Shown here: positions 17,033-26,067 of the stretch, one piece after another | Layout of the letters: each line of letters begins with the position of its first letter | Numbering within the stretch: the stretch's first letter is position 1 | From: JANQEU01 sp965228045 | GTDB lineage: Bacteria > Bacteroidota > Bacteroidia > Cytophagales > Cyclobacteriaceae | NCBI GenBank assembly: GCA_965228045.1 | Contig: OZ245789.1 | Coordinates: 4,779,618-4,843,617 of the forward strand | Reading direction: 5' to 3' | Length of the DNA: 64,000 bases | Notes under the pieces: model-generated | Told to the model about the DNA's origin: nothing | The model's database searches: none | Seen by the model: only the letters and a program-made list of their open reading frames with translations | Position numbers and translations under genes: made by a program

Positions 17033-19606
17033 CTAGGGTGTACTATTGCTATTACTGTCAATCTGATTTATTACAGAAAGAATTATAAAGTACGTAGTGG
17101 CTGTTGTACTCACTAGTCCAAAAATCCTATCTATACCGAACCTTTCTCTGATACGGCCTCCCGGAACTATTATTTCACTACCGGGGATTATTTCCGGTCT
17201 ATTTCTAAAAAATAAAAATCCTTTAGTTCTCGCAGCAGAGCCATTTGGGTACATCACATATGCCCGGCCTTTACGGGCTTCTCTTGTAACACCTCCTGCA
17301 TCACTTATATAATCACTGAAACTTTTTGTCTCAGAATACCTTGTGACTGTGGAAGTAGTAAGAACCTCTCCAGATATCTTGACTGTTTGCGGTCTTCTTG
17401 GTATTACGAGTTCATCTCCGTCCTGTAGGATTAAATCATCAACAGAACCCGAATTGTTGCCCGAAATTTCATCTAAACTAATCGCAATTTTATCGTATGA
17501 AAATCTCTGATCTAACGTTAAAGAATCCAGATTTACCCTGACTAAACTATCTGATGAAATTGATCCCTGATTTCTGAGGTATTTTTCATATCGTTCTGTT
17601 AAACCATCTATCCGAGATGTAAGTGCTTTTCGCTCAACCTCACTTAATGTCCCTCCGGCAAGGTCATTTTCCAGGTAATCATTTAACTTTCGAAGTTGCT
17701 GGATTTGAAGTCTCGCCTGGTCCTGCAATGAAGGTGATTTACGCCGAAGGATATATGCTCCTTTAGTAAAACCATATTCTGTGACCCCACCACTTCTTTC
17801 TAGCATATCAGAAATGCTTACATTCCGATTTTCCAAAACATACTTTCCAGGAGCATTCACCTCTCCCACAATTGTTATAACTTCAGGCTCCTGATATCTG
17901 GGATTTTTTCGAATAAAAACATGATCAAATGCCTCTAGTTCCACATTCAGGGATTCAGATTCAAATGGATATGGATTGTCTGACACCGGATAGGACGATA
18001 CCTCAAAATCACTTTCAGAACTTTCCGGACGGCTAACCACTTCAACCAAACCACTATAAGCGGATTTCCTTATTCCTGATGAAAGTAATAATGCATCGTT
18101 CACCGTCATACCCTGGAAGTAGGGTATAATGCCTGGATTAAATACCTCACCACTTACCTGAATGAAAGGGGTCTCTGTTAGTTGGTAATCACTTGGGATA
18201 ACAATTAGATCTCCTAATTCCAACTCATATGGGGAGTCGCTATTTAGGATTTCCTCTAAATTTAGAGCAATAGCTTCAGTGCTTAAATTGTTTGTTTTCC
18301 TAAACAAAGTAACATATTCTGTATAGGCTTCAGGAAGTAATCCTCCTGCCTTTTCGATCAGAGACTCAATGTTCATTGAATCTGACCAGCCATAAGGACC
18401 CGGATTAAAAACGGCACCTTCAATCTGTACTTTGCTTACCAAAGGATCCACAGATTCTCTCACCAGAATTCTATCCCCATCCTGGAGATTATATTCGGAC
18501 TCTTCCACTTTAAGGTCCTTTATGAGCTGATCTTCACCAGTTAATCTTTCAAGGGTTACTGAGGTGGTATTTGCCCGGGAAGTAAACCCTCCCGTGAGTT
18601 CCAATAACCGTTCAAGATCTTCATCATCCTTCAATTCAAATATTCCCGGAATACGGACCTCGCCTCTAACCTCGACCCTTTTCTTGTAGGGTGAGACCAC
18701 CAGGATGTCATCATCGTATAATTGACCTCCGCCGGTAAGCTGACCCTTAGTCAGAAAATCGTACAGATCCACATTCGAAACAAGATTGCCTCCCCTGTAT
18801 AGAGAAATATTACGAAAAGTTCCTCTTACTGTAGGTCCACCTGCAGCATAAAGTACATTAAAAACACTAGCTATGGACGGTACAGCATAAACTCCTGGCT
18901 TATCTACCTCTCCAACCACATTCACACGGATGCTGCGGATATTTCCGAGTGTCATCTCCATGAAAACTGTCGGGTTTGCACCCTTTAAACCTTGAAACAA
19001 ATTGCTTAGTGATCGCCTGAGTTTTGCTCTTGCAGCATTTATCGTCAATGATCCTACAGAAACAGGTCCAATCAGTGGTATGGAAACTTTGCCATCTGGA
19101 GAAACTATTAGGCTATAACTCTGTTGCGAAGTCCCATATATTTCGATCAGAATCTGATCTGATGGTCCAAGTATATAATTTTCAGGTGTTGGCATATTGA
19201 AGTTAGGACTAAATCCAATATCAGGATTCTTGAACACTTTGTATCCGAATAACTTTCTCTCATAGGGTGATAAGTCCATCAACTCTTCATCACCTGTTAA
19301 GAAATCTTCAAATCCGTCTTCGGAATTAACACCCCTTAAGCTCGTGACTGAACCAAGTTCAGCTCCACTTGATCTTCGGTCAGTCAACTTCCTGATTCTT
19401 TCAACCAGCAAATCCGCCTGATCCGGAGCCATACCCCGGGAGGTCGCATAATTCTTAATTTGACCTATTTCGTAACCTTCTTCTCTTGCCCGCTCGTAAT
19501 ATTGGAGAACCTGTTGGTCCGACAAAAAGTCCACATCAACGTCCTGAGCATATATAACAGAAATTAGACTAAAAAATAATAGCCCAAAAAAGCCTTTCCT
19601 TACCAT
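17033..19606 (-). CDS. wza: Wza-type outer-membrane polysaccharide export protein with multiple SLBB domains
   Basis: An 857-residue secreted protein. A signal peptide ends near residue 20 (ISVIYA then QD). A poly_export domain lies at about 145-235 (ENYILGPSDQILIEIYGTS). It is followed by about six SLBB-like repeats, each with a V-x-GEV-x-x-PG core (for example VNVVGEVDKPGVY, VEVRGEVRIPGIF, VQIEGAVFNPGPY, ITIVGEVNAPGKY). A hydrophobic stretch near the C terminus (about 830-850) may be a membrane anchor. E. coli Wza is far shorter (under 400 residues), so this is the long Bacteroidota-type OPX protein. It is the likely periplasm-spanning exit channel. There is no acylated N-terminal cysteine. 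Confidence 0.88.
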   Translation of the reverse strand: MVRKGFFGLLFFSLISVIYAQDVDVDFLSDQQVLQYYERAREEGYEIGQIKNYATSRGMAPDQADLLVERIRKLTDRRSSGAELGSVTSLRGVNSEDGFEDFLTGDEELMDLSPYERKLFGYKVFKNPDIGFSPNFNMPTPENYILGPSDQILIEIYGTSQQSYSLIVSPDGKVSIPLIGPVSVGSLTINAARAKLRRSLSNLFQGLKGANPTVFMEMTLGNIRSIRVNVVGEVDKPGVYAVPSIASVFNVLYAAGGPTVRGTFRNISLYRGGNLVSNVDLYDFLTKGQLTGGGQLYDDDILVVSPYKKRVEVRGEVRIPGIFELKDDEDLERLLELTGGFTSRANTTSVTLERLTGEDQLIKDLKVEESEYNLQDGDRILVRESVDPLVSKVQIEGAVFNPGPYGWSDSMNIESLIEKAGGLLPEAYTEYVTLFRKTNNLSTEAIALNLEEILNSDSPYELELGDLIVIPSDYQLTETPFIQVSGEVFNPGIIPYFQGMTVNDALLLSSGIRKSAYSGLVEVVSRPESSESDFEVSSYPVSDNPYPFESESLNVELEAFDHVFIRKNPRYQEPEVITIVGEVNAPGKYVLENRNVSISDMLERSGGVTEYGFTKGAYILRRKSPSLQDQARLQIQQLRKLNDYLENDLAGGTLSEVERKALTSRIDGLTERYEKYLRNQGSISSDSLVRVNLDSLTLDQRFSYDKIAISLDEISGNNSGSVDDLILQDGDELVIPRRPQTVKISGEVLTTSTVTRYSETKSFSDYISDAGGVTREARKGRAYVMYPNGSAARTKGFLFFRNRPEIIPGSEIIVPGGRIRERFGIDRIFGLVSTTATTYFIILSVINQIDSNSNSTP

Positions 19607-19639
19607 ACCTTACTTTTGAGTGCGCAAATCTAAGAAAAA

Positions 19640-20404
19640 CTATCGCAGGAGATTACCCTTAACCAAAAAATATGGATTCAACAGGTTCTCTTTATTATAC
19701 TCAACCGGCATATTTGAATCCTTAACCAGAACCTTGCCCCCTGCCTCCACTACTACGGCCTGGGCCGCCGCAGTATCCCACTCCATGGTAGGAGCAAATC
19801 TTGGATAAATATCGGCTTCGCCTTCGGCTACCATCAAGAGCTTCAAACTGCTTCCTTTTGAAACAATCACCGGGTCATTTAATTGTGAAATGAATACCTC
19901 CGTTTCTTCGTTAAGGTGCGAACGAGACGCCACGACCCGTAAGTTTGATTCGCTAAAGGAACAGGTGTTAACAGCTATTTTTGATCCGTTTTTGAATGCT
20001 CCTCCTCCTTTTGTCGCTTCGTACAAATCTCCAGTAGCAGGAACAAGCACAACTCCAAGAACAGGCTCACACTTGCTTATCAAGGCAATGTTTACCGTAA
20101 ACTCACCATTTCGCTTAATGAACTCTTTTGTCCCGTCTATTGGGTCAACCATCCAAAAAAGGTCCCAGTTCTTTCGCTCTTCATATGGAAAATCTCTGCC
20201 TTCTTCACTAAGCAACGGTAATTGAGTACTGGCTAAAGTTTCTTTAATAATCTGATGTGAAATGCGATCAGCTTGGGTCAAGGGAGAGTTATCTCCTTTT
20301 AGTTCAACATTGAAGTAACTAGAATTATATACACTCAGAATCTCCTCTGAGGCCTTTCTGGCCGCCTCTTTTGCCACTTCTAAGTACTTGCTGAATTCTG
20401 TCAT
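19640..20404 (-). CDS. cysQ: 3'(2'),5'-bisphosphate nucleotidase
   Basis: A 254-residue member of the inositol monophosphatase superfamily. The metal site shows Glu67-Glu68 (LSEEGRDFPYEER), DPIDGT at 87-92 and a WDTAAA motif near residue 213. CysQ removes the 3' phosphate from PAP, the product left after PAPS-dependent sulfation or reduction. It overlaps cysN by four bases and closes the cysC-cysD-cysN-cysQ group. That makes a PAPS-making and PAP-recycling unit inside the polysaccharide locus. Confidence 0.9.
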   Translation of the reverse strand: MTEFSKYLEVAKEAARKASEEILSVYNSSYFNVELKGDNSPLTQADRISHQIIKETLASTQLPLLSEEGRDFPYEERKNWDLFWMVDPIDGTKEFIKRNGEFTVNIALISKCEPVLGVVLVPATGDLYEATKGGGAFKNGSKIAVNTCSFSESNLRVVASRSHLNEETEVFISQLNDPVIVSKGSSLKLLMVAEGEADIYPRFAPTMEWDTAAAQAVVVEAGGKVLVKDSNMPVEYNKENLLNPYFLVKGNLLR

Positions 20405-21660
20405 ATGATCATTCCCGCTGCCACGGTTTCATTGGTTGACTCATCGACCAGAATTATACTTCCGGTATTCCTATTCTTTCGGTATGAGTCCACCAAAAGT
20501 GGTTTCGTGGTCCTTAGCGAAACCCTGCAAATGTCATTCATTGTAATATCCTTGTCCTCCTCATTTCGATGAAGGGTATTAATGTCAAGCTTGTAAAGGA
20601 TGTCCTTGATCATTGTTTTCATCTCGGAAGTAGTGTGTCGCAATAAATACTTAGCCCTGGGTCTTGGCCCTGTCTGATTGAGCCAACAGAGCATAACATC
20701 AACGTCCTGGGTCTGTTTGGGTTGATTATTTGATCTGACGATCATATCCCCTCTGGCTATATCTATGTTATCCTCCAGGGTGATTGTTACAGACATTGGC
20801 GCAAAAGCCTCATCTACTTTTCCATCAAAAGTCTCAATACTTTTTATTTTGGAGTTGAAGCCACTGGGCAATACCAACACATCGTCTCCTGGCTTAAAAA
20901 TCCCCCCTGCAATCCTACCGGCATATCCTCGGTAATCATGGTATTTATCATTTTTAGGTCTAATGACGGTCTGCACCGGAAATCTGCAATCAATGTGGTT
21001 TTGGTCACTGCCTACATGGATATTTTCCAAAGTATAAAGCAATGTGGATCCCTCATACCATGGCATATTTTTTCCGCGATTCACCACGTTATCACCATTC
21101 AAAGCACTAATTGGGATAAACCTAACGTCCTTGACATCCAATTTTCCGGCAAAATCCTCGAAGTCATCCTTAGTCTTTTCAAAGATTTCCTGTGAGTAAT
21201 CAACCAGATCCATTTTATTAATGCAGACAATTATGTGTGGGATCTGAAGTAGCGAGGCTATTATTGAGTGACGGCACGTTTGTTCTACCACACCATTTCT
21301 TGCATCGATGAGGATTAGCGCAACATTGGCACTGGATGCACCTGTAACCATGTTTCGGGTGTATTGAATATGACCCGGTGTATCTGCTATAATGAATTTC
21401 CGCTTTGGTGTCGCAAAATACCGGTACGCTACATCGATAGTGATTCCCTGCTCACGTTCATCTTTCAATCCATCAGTCAGAAGCGCAAGATCCGTATGTG
21501 ATAAACCTTTTCGCTCACTCGATTGCTTAACGTGATCCAACTGATCCTCGAAAATTGATTTGGAGTCAAATAGTAATCGTCCAATTAAGGTGCTTTTCCC
21601 ATCATCTACGCTACCCGCTGTGGTAAAGCGAAGTAGCTCCATGTCTAAGTATCCTGACAT
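20401..21660 (-). CDS. cysN: sulfate adenylyltransferase, GTPase subunit
   Basis: A 419-residue translation-factor-like GTPase. G1 is GSVDDGKS (16-23), G3 DTPGH (93-97) and G4 NKMD (148-151). It works with CysD, using GTP hydrolysis to drive APS formation from ATP and sulfate. At 419 residues it lacks the fused APS kinase found in NodQ/CysNC proteins; APS kinase is separate here as cysC. It follows cysD after nine bases. Confidence 0.95.
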   Translation of the reverse strand: MSGYLDMELLRFTTAGSVDDGKSTLIGRLLFDSKSIFEDQLDHVKQSSERKGLSHTDLALLTDGLKDEREQGITIDVAYRYFATPKRKFIIADTPGHIQYTRNMVTGASSANVALILIDARNGVVEQTCRHSIIASLLQIPHIIVCINKMDLVDYSQEIFEKTKDDFEDFAGKLDVKDVRFIPISALNGDNVVNRGKNMPWYEGSTLLYTLENIHVGSDQNHIDCRFPVQTVIRPKNDKYHDYRGYAGRIAGGIFKPGDDVLVLPSGFNSKIKSIETFDGKVDEAFAPMSVTITLEDNIDIARGDMIVRSNNQPKQTQDVDVMLCWLNQTGPRPRAKYLLRHTTSEMKTMIKDILYKLDINTLHRNEEDKDITMNDICRVSLRTTKPLLVDSYRKNRNTGSIILVDESTNETVAAGMII

Positions 21661-21669
21661 AATTTTTTC

Positions 21670-22575
21670 TTAAAAGTATCCTTCTTTCTTTCTGTCTTCC
21701 ATTGAAGTTTCCGACCTCTTATCATCCTCCCTACTGCCGCGCTCGGTCTTTCTTGCGGAAGCAACCTCGTCAATAATTTTCTCCAGCGAATCGGCTTCTG
21801 ATTCATTGCCTCCTGTGATGGTTATATCTCCGAGCGTTCTAAACCGTATTTTCTTTTTTTCAATGCTTTCACTTTCATCAAGCTTGATATATTCTGAAAC
21901 CGGGAGCCAGGTGCCATTGCGGTTTACTACCTCACGCTGATGGGCAAAATACAATGAAGGAATCTCGATGTTTTCCTGAAGTATGTACTGCCACACGTCC
22001 ATTTCAGTCCAATTGCTTAATGGGAATACTCTGAAATGCTCTCCTTCGTGATGTTTCCCGTTAAACAAATTCCAAAGTTCCGGACGCTGATTTTTAGGAT
22101 CCCACTGACCAAATTCATCACGGTGTGAGAAAAACCGTTCCTTTGCCCGGGCTTTCTCTTCATCTCTTCTGGCACCACCTATACATGCATCAAACCTGTT
22201 AGTCTCAATCGTCTCTAAAAGGGTAATGGTTTGAATGGCATTTCGATTGGCATTTTTACCTTTTTCCTCCATGGCTGTTCCATCATCAATCGACTTCTGA
22301 ACAGACCCAACTATTAATTTTGCATCAAGCTTCGAAACCAGATCATCTCTGAATTTGATGGTTTCGGGAAAGTTATGTCCGGTGTCAATATGCACTAACG
22401 GAAATGGTATACGGGAAGGATGAAAAGCCTTTCTCGCCAGGTGAGTTACTACAATTGAATCCTTGCCCCCGGAAAAAAGAATTGCTGGATTTTGAAATTG
22501 AGAATAAACTTCCCTCAAAATGAAGATCGATTCGGATTCCAGCTCCTGCAAATGAGTTAAACTATAACTTTTCAT
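21670..22575 (-). CDS. cysD: sulfate adenylyltransferase, catalytic subunit
   Basis: A 301-residue PP-loop ATP pyrophosphatase. The PP-loop FSGGKDS is at 34-40, and the conserved GGARRDEEKARAKERFFSHR region and a C-terminal YF end are typical of CysD. It makes adenylyl sulfate with CysN in the cytosol. Its ATG shares one base with the cysC stop codon, so translation is likely coupled. Confidence 0.95.
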   Translation of the reverse strand: MKSYSLTHLQELESESIFILREVYSQFQNPAILFSGGKDSIVVTHLARKAFHPSRIPFPLVHIDTGHNFPETIKFRDDLVSKLDAKLIVGSVQKSIDDGTAMEEKGKNANRNAIQTITLLETIETNRFDACIGGARRDEEKARAKERFFSHRDEFGQWDPKNQRPELWNLFNGKHHEGEHFRVFPLSNWTEMDVWQYILQENIEIPSLYFAHQREVVNRNGTWLPVSEYIKLDESESIEKKKIRFRTLGDITITGGNESEADSLEKIIDEVASARKTERGSREDDKRSETSMEDRKKEGYF

Positions 22576-23165
22576 TAAAATCTTATTTTTGGTAGCACAA
22601 CTTTTACCAGTTGGCTCTTACATTCCTCAATTGAATTATTCTCCGTATTGACAGTTATTGTCGGATTATCCGGTACTTCAAACGGGGAAGATATTCCCGT
22701 GAAATTTTGTATCTCTCCATTCCGGGCCTTTTTATATAATCCTTTGACGTCTCTCCTTTCACACTCCTCTATGGAGCATTCAACAAATATTTCTATAAAC
22801 CGATTCTCACCTACAAGTTCTTTTGCTAATGCACGATCTTCTTTAAACGGAGAAATAAAAGCTGTTAATACAACCGTACCCGCATCAACGAATAGTTTGG
22901 AGACCTCAGAGATACGCCTGATATTTTCTTTTCTCCCTTCATCGGAAAAGTCCAGATCTTTATTTAAACCTGATCGGATGTTGTCTCCGTCCAAGATGTA
23001 GGTGTTTATACCTTCTTTGAACAGATAGAGCTCTAACTCGCTGGCCAGGGTGGATTTACCTGATCCAGACAGGCCTGTAAACCATAATAAGTATGGTTGG
23101 AAACCATCTCTTTGTATTCGGTCTTCCAGCTTAACTTTATGATTATGTGGAATGATATTTTCCAA
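22575..23165 (-). CDS. cysC: adenylyl-sulfate kinase
   Basis: A 196-residue P-loop kinase. Walker A is GLSGSGKS (31-38), followed by DGDN (59-62) and the FVDAGTVVLTAFISPF segment typical of APS kinases. It phosphorylates APS to PAPS, the sulfate donor. The start is TTG at 23165; a stop codon three codons upstream and no early in-frame ATG leave little choice. A candidate promoter lies about 30 bases upstream. It is the first gene of the sulfate-activation group. Confidence 0.93.
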   Translation of the reverse strand: MENIIPHNHKVKLEDRIQRDGFQPYLLWFTGLSGSGKSTLASELELYLFKEGINTYILDGDNIRSGLNKDLDFSDEGRKENIRRISEVSKLFVDAGTVVLTAFISPFKEDRALAKELVGENRFIEIFVECSIEECERRDVKGLYKKARNGEIQNFTGISSPFEVPDNPTITVNTENNSIEECKSQLVKVVLPKIRF

Positions 23166-23195
23166 GATTCTTCAGTGACAAATTAATTTGAATCG

Positions 23196-23224
23196 CGAAG
23201 TTACAAATTCCTGGGAAAGACAAA
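23196..23224 (-). promoter_or_regulatory. candidate promoter of cysC-cysD-cysN-cysQ
   Basis: On the minus strand a TTTG box (23221-23224) stands 17 bases before TAACTTCG (23196-23203), a near match (7 of 8) to the Bacteroidota -7 element. The spacing is slightly short. It would start the sulfate-activation operon in the 106-base gap after the UDP-xylose synthase gene. Confidence 0.35.
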
Positions 23225-23271
23225 TCCAGATTGATAAACGACTGTAACCGATGTAATCTCTAACAAGAACT

Positions 23272-24222
23272 TCAATTTTGCTTGTTCTTCCCTATCTTCT
23301 TTTGAAAATATTCAAGTGTTAGTTTGAGCCCTTCCGCTCTACTGAATTTTGGTTGCCACTTTAATATTTCTTTAGCCAGTGAAATGTCCGGTTTACGCTG
23401 CTTAGGATCATCCTTTGGTAGCGGCTTGTACACGATTTTCGAAGTGGTTCCTGTTAACTCCAGAATCTCATTTCCAAACTGGTTGATTGTAATTTCATCC
23501 GGATTTCCAATATTTACCGGACCTGAATAATTGCTATTCAAAAGACGATATATTCCTTCAACCAAATCATCGACATAGGTAAATGATCTTGTCTGCGAGC
23601 CATCACCAAATGCAGTTAAATCCTCTCCCTTTAATGCTTGTGATATAAATGTTGGCAATACTCTTCCGTCTTCCAGTCGCATCCGTGGACCAAAAGTGTT
23701 AAAAATGCGTACTATCCTTGTTTCCAATCCGTGAAAGGTATGATAAGCCATAGTCAATGCCTCCTGGAATCTTTTTGCCTCATCGTATACACCCCTAGGT
23801 CCCACAGGATTTACATTTCCCCAATAATCTTCTTTTTGTGGGTGAACCAGTGGATCTCCGTAAACCTCGGATGTAGAGGCCACAAGAATTCGCGCATTTT
23901 TGGCCCGAGCCAGACCAAGGCAATTTAAAGTGCCCAATGATCCTACCTTCATGGTTTGAATAGGCATCTTCAGGTAATCAATAGGGCTTGCAGGGGAAGC
24001 AAAATGAAGAATATAGTCCAAATTCCCAGATACATGAACGAAATTGGATACATCATGGTGATGGAATTCAAAATTCTCGGACCCTAATAGATGCTCAATA
24101 TTCTCTACGGAACCGGTGATCAGGTTATCCATAGCGATAACCTTGAAACCCTCCTTTAAAAATCTGTCACATAAATGTGAACCTAAGAACCCTGCTCCTC
24201 CGGTAATGAGTACTTTTTTCAT
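23272..24222 (-). CDS. UDP-glucuronate decarboxylase (UDP-xylose synthase)
   Basis: A 316-residue SDR enzyme. The Rossmann motif GGAGFLG is at 8-14; the active site shows ASTSEVYGDP (115-124) and Tyr146/Lys150 in YDEAKR. The YWGNVNPVGPRGVYDEAKR block is the hallmark of UXS enzymes. It oxidises and decarboxylates UDP-GlcA to UDP-xylose. It follows the UDP-glucose dehydrogenase gene (one-base overlap), which supplies UDP-GlcA. Confidence 0.93.
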   Translation of the reverse strand: MKKVLITGGAGFLGSHLCDRFLKEGFKVIAMDNLITGSVENIEHLLGSENFEFHHHDVSNFVHVSGNLDYILHFASPASPIDYLKMPIQTMKVGSLGTLNCLGLARAKNARILVASTSEVYGDPLVHPQKEDYWGNVNPVGPRGVYDEAKRFQEALTMAYHTFHGLETRIVRIFNTFGPRMRLEDGRVLPTFISQALKGEDLTAFGDGSQTRSFTYVDDLVEGIYRLLNSNYSGPVNIGNPDEITINQFGNEILELTGTTSKIVYKPLPKDDPKQRKPDISLAKEILKWQPKFSRAEGLKLTLEYFQKKIGKNKQN

Positions 24223-25532
24223 TAATTCACTTTTTTGCGGCCAATACTATAATAGGAGAACCCTAATTCATTCATCTGTTCCAGATCAAATAAATTTCGG
24301 CCGTCAAAGATTACCTTATTGTTCATGGATTTTGCCACCTTGTCAAACTCAGGGGTTCGGAAAACAGGCCATTCAGTCATAATTAAAAGTGCATCCGAAT
24401 TATCTAAGACATCGTACTCATCTGTCCCGTATATTAGCTTATCTCCATATATCTCCCGCACATTTTCCATAGCCTCCGGGTCATATACTTTTACTCTCAC
24501 ACCATCATTTAATAATACATCTATATTTTGAAGTGCTGGTGCCTCTCTTATGTCATCAGTATAGGGTTTGAATGACAATCCCCAGACAGCAATGGTCTTT
24601 CCTTTCAGACTACCCTTGAAGTAATTTCTCAATTCAGGAATCAACTTCAATTTTTGATTCTGATTGACTTCCATCACTGAATTCAATATTTTGAAATCAT
24701 AATTTGCATCGGAAGAAGACTTGGCAAGAGCCTGAACATCTTTTGGGAAACAGCTGCCACCATATCCGATCCCTGCAAATAGAAAACGCTTCCCTATCCT
24801 TGCATCCGTACCGACTCCTTTCCTTACAGAATCTACATCGGCTCCAAGTAATTCGCACAAATTTGCTATTTCGTTCATAAAGGTGATTTTAGTAGCGAGG
24901 AATGAATTCGCAGCATATTTTGTAAGTTCAGCGGACCTGATATCCATAAATATGATTGGATTACCCTGACGAACAAACGGATCATAAAGCTTCTTCATTA
25001 CCGATCTGGCTTTTTCGGACTCAGCCCCAATGACTACTCTGTCTGGTTTCATGAAGTCATCGACTGCCACTCCTTCCCTTAGAAATTCAGGATTCGAAAC
25101 AACATCAAAATCAACTTTGGCATTCTGAGCGATTTCGGAATGAACCTTCTCCGCCGTTCCAACTGGAACCGTACTCTTGTCCACTATCACCGTATAGTCA
25201 TTTAGTAGTGGTCCCAGATCCCCAGCTACTTTGAGCACATACTGTAAATCGGCCGATCCATCCTCACCGGGGGGTGTGGGTAATGCGAGAAAAATGATTC
25301 TCGCCCCATTTATTCCTTCTTCAAGATTGGTGGTGAAATCCAGTCTGCCCTGGCGTACATTTCTTTCGAACAAAGGCTCCAACCCAGGTTCGTAAATGGT
25401 AACCTTTCCACTTTGAAGCTTTTCCACCTTTTTTTGATCAATATCCACACAGGTGACATGATTCCCGGTCTCAGCAAAGCATGTTCCAGTGACGAGTCCT
25501 ACATAACCTGTACCAACTACTGCAATTTTCAT
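24222..25532 (-). CDS. ugd: UDP-glucose 6-dehydrogenase
   Basis: A 436-residue enzyme oxidising UDP-glucose to UDP-glucuronate. NAD is bound by GTGYVG (7-12); catalytic Cys261 lies in GYGGSCFPKD and Lys205 in AELTKYAANSFLATKI. The FAGIGYGGSCFPKD block separates it from the UDP-HexNAc dehydrogenase at 13674-14957. Flanking genes for UDP-xylose synthase and a UDP-GlcA 4-epimerase-like enzyme use the product. Confidence 0.95.
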   Translation of the reverse strand: MKIAVVGTGYVGLVTGTCFAETGNHVTCVDIDQKKVEKLQSGKVTIYEPGLEPLFERNVRQGRLDFTTNLEEGINGARIIFLALPTPPGEDGSADLQYVLKVAGDLGPLLNDYTVIVDKSTVPVGTAEKVHSEIAQNAKVDFDVVSNPEFLREGVAVDDFMKPDRVVIGAESEKARSVMKKLYDPFVRQGNPIIFMDIRSAELTKYAANSFLATKITFMNEIANLCELLGADVDSVRKGVGTDARIGKRFLFAGIGYGGSCFPKDVQALAKSSSDANYDFKILNSVMEVNQNQKLKLIPELRNYFKGSLKGKTIAVWGLSFKPYTDDIREAPALQNIDVLLNDGVRVKVYDPEAMENVREIYGDKLIYGTDEYDVLDNSDALLIMTEWPVFRTPEFDKVAKSMNNKVIFDGRNLFDLEQMNELGFSYYSIGRKKVN

Positions 25533-25545
25533 CAGATTTAAAATT

Positions 25546-26067
25546 TTAAATTAATTTATGCGTCATATCCTTTTCTGAGATGATCGGAATCTGTTTCAAC
25601 TCCCAATCTATACTCAGTTTTGGGTCATTATATCGTAACCCTCTTTCATTCTCCGGACTGTAAAAATTATCTACACCGTAATAGAATAAGGTATCATCTT
25701 CTAACGTGTAATAGCCATGGGCGAAACCACGTGGAACTAACAACATCGTCTTCTGGTCTTCAATCTTATACTTAAAATGCTTCAAGTAAGTCTCTGACTG
25801 CGGTCTGATATCTACTGCAACATCCAAAACAGATCCATTTATGCACCCCACCAGCTTAGACTGAGCGCTATCGTCCTGTTGGAAATGTAAACCGCGAAGT
25901 ACATTCGACTCGGATTTAGCAAAGTTGATCTGCTTCACATCAAAAGATATTCCCAATTCCTCTAGTTTCCTTTGGTTGAATGCCTCCATAAAAAAGCCCC
26001 TTTCGTCACCAAATAGATCAGCCTTCACAATGTGTAGCCCGTCGAAACCGGTACTAATTATTTCCAT
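25546..26067 (-). CDS. rfbC: dTDP-4-dehydrorhamnose 3,5-epimerase
   Basis: A 173-residue cupin-like epimerase. The catalytic base His61 lies in RGLHFQ, with Lys71 and Tyr130 in LFYYGVDNFYSPENERG. It converts dTDP-4-keto-6-deoxyglucose to the rhamno form. It overlaps rfbA by ten bases. The reductase RfbD that would finish dTDP-L-rhamnose is not in the window. Confidence 0.94.
   Translation of the reverse strand: MEIISTGFDGLHIVKADLFGDERGFFMEAFNQRKLEELGISFDVKQINFAKSESNVLRGLHFQQDDSAQSKLVGCINGSVLDVAVDIRPQSETYLKHFKYKIEDQKTMLLVPRGFAHGYYTLEDDTLFYYGVDNFYSPENERGLRYNDPKLSIDWELKQIPIISEKDMTHKLI

Noticed and set aside
17017..17061. Longer start for the fucose synthase gene
   Set aside because: It would overlap the wza-like gene and add a non-conserved leader before the Rossmann strand.
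22648..23001. 117-residue open frame antisense to cysC
   Set aside because: It lies wholly across a conserved kinase gene and shows only frame-shadow composition.
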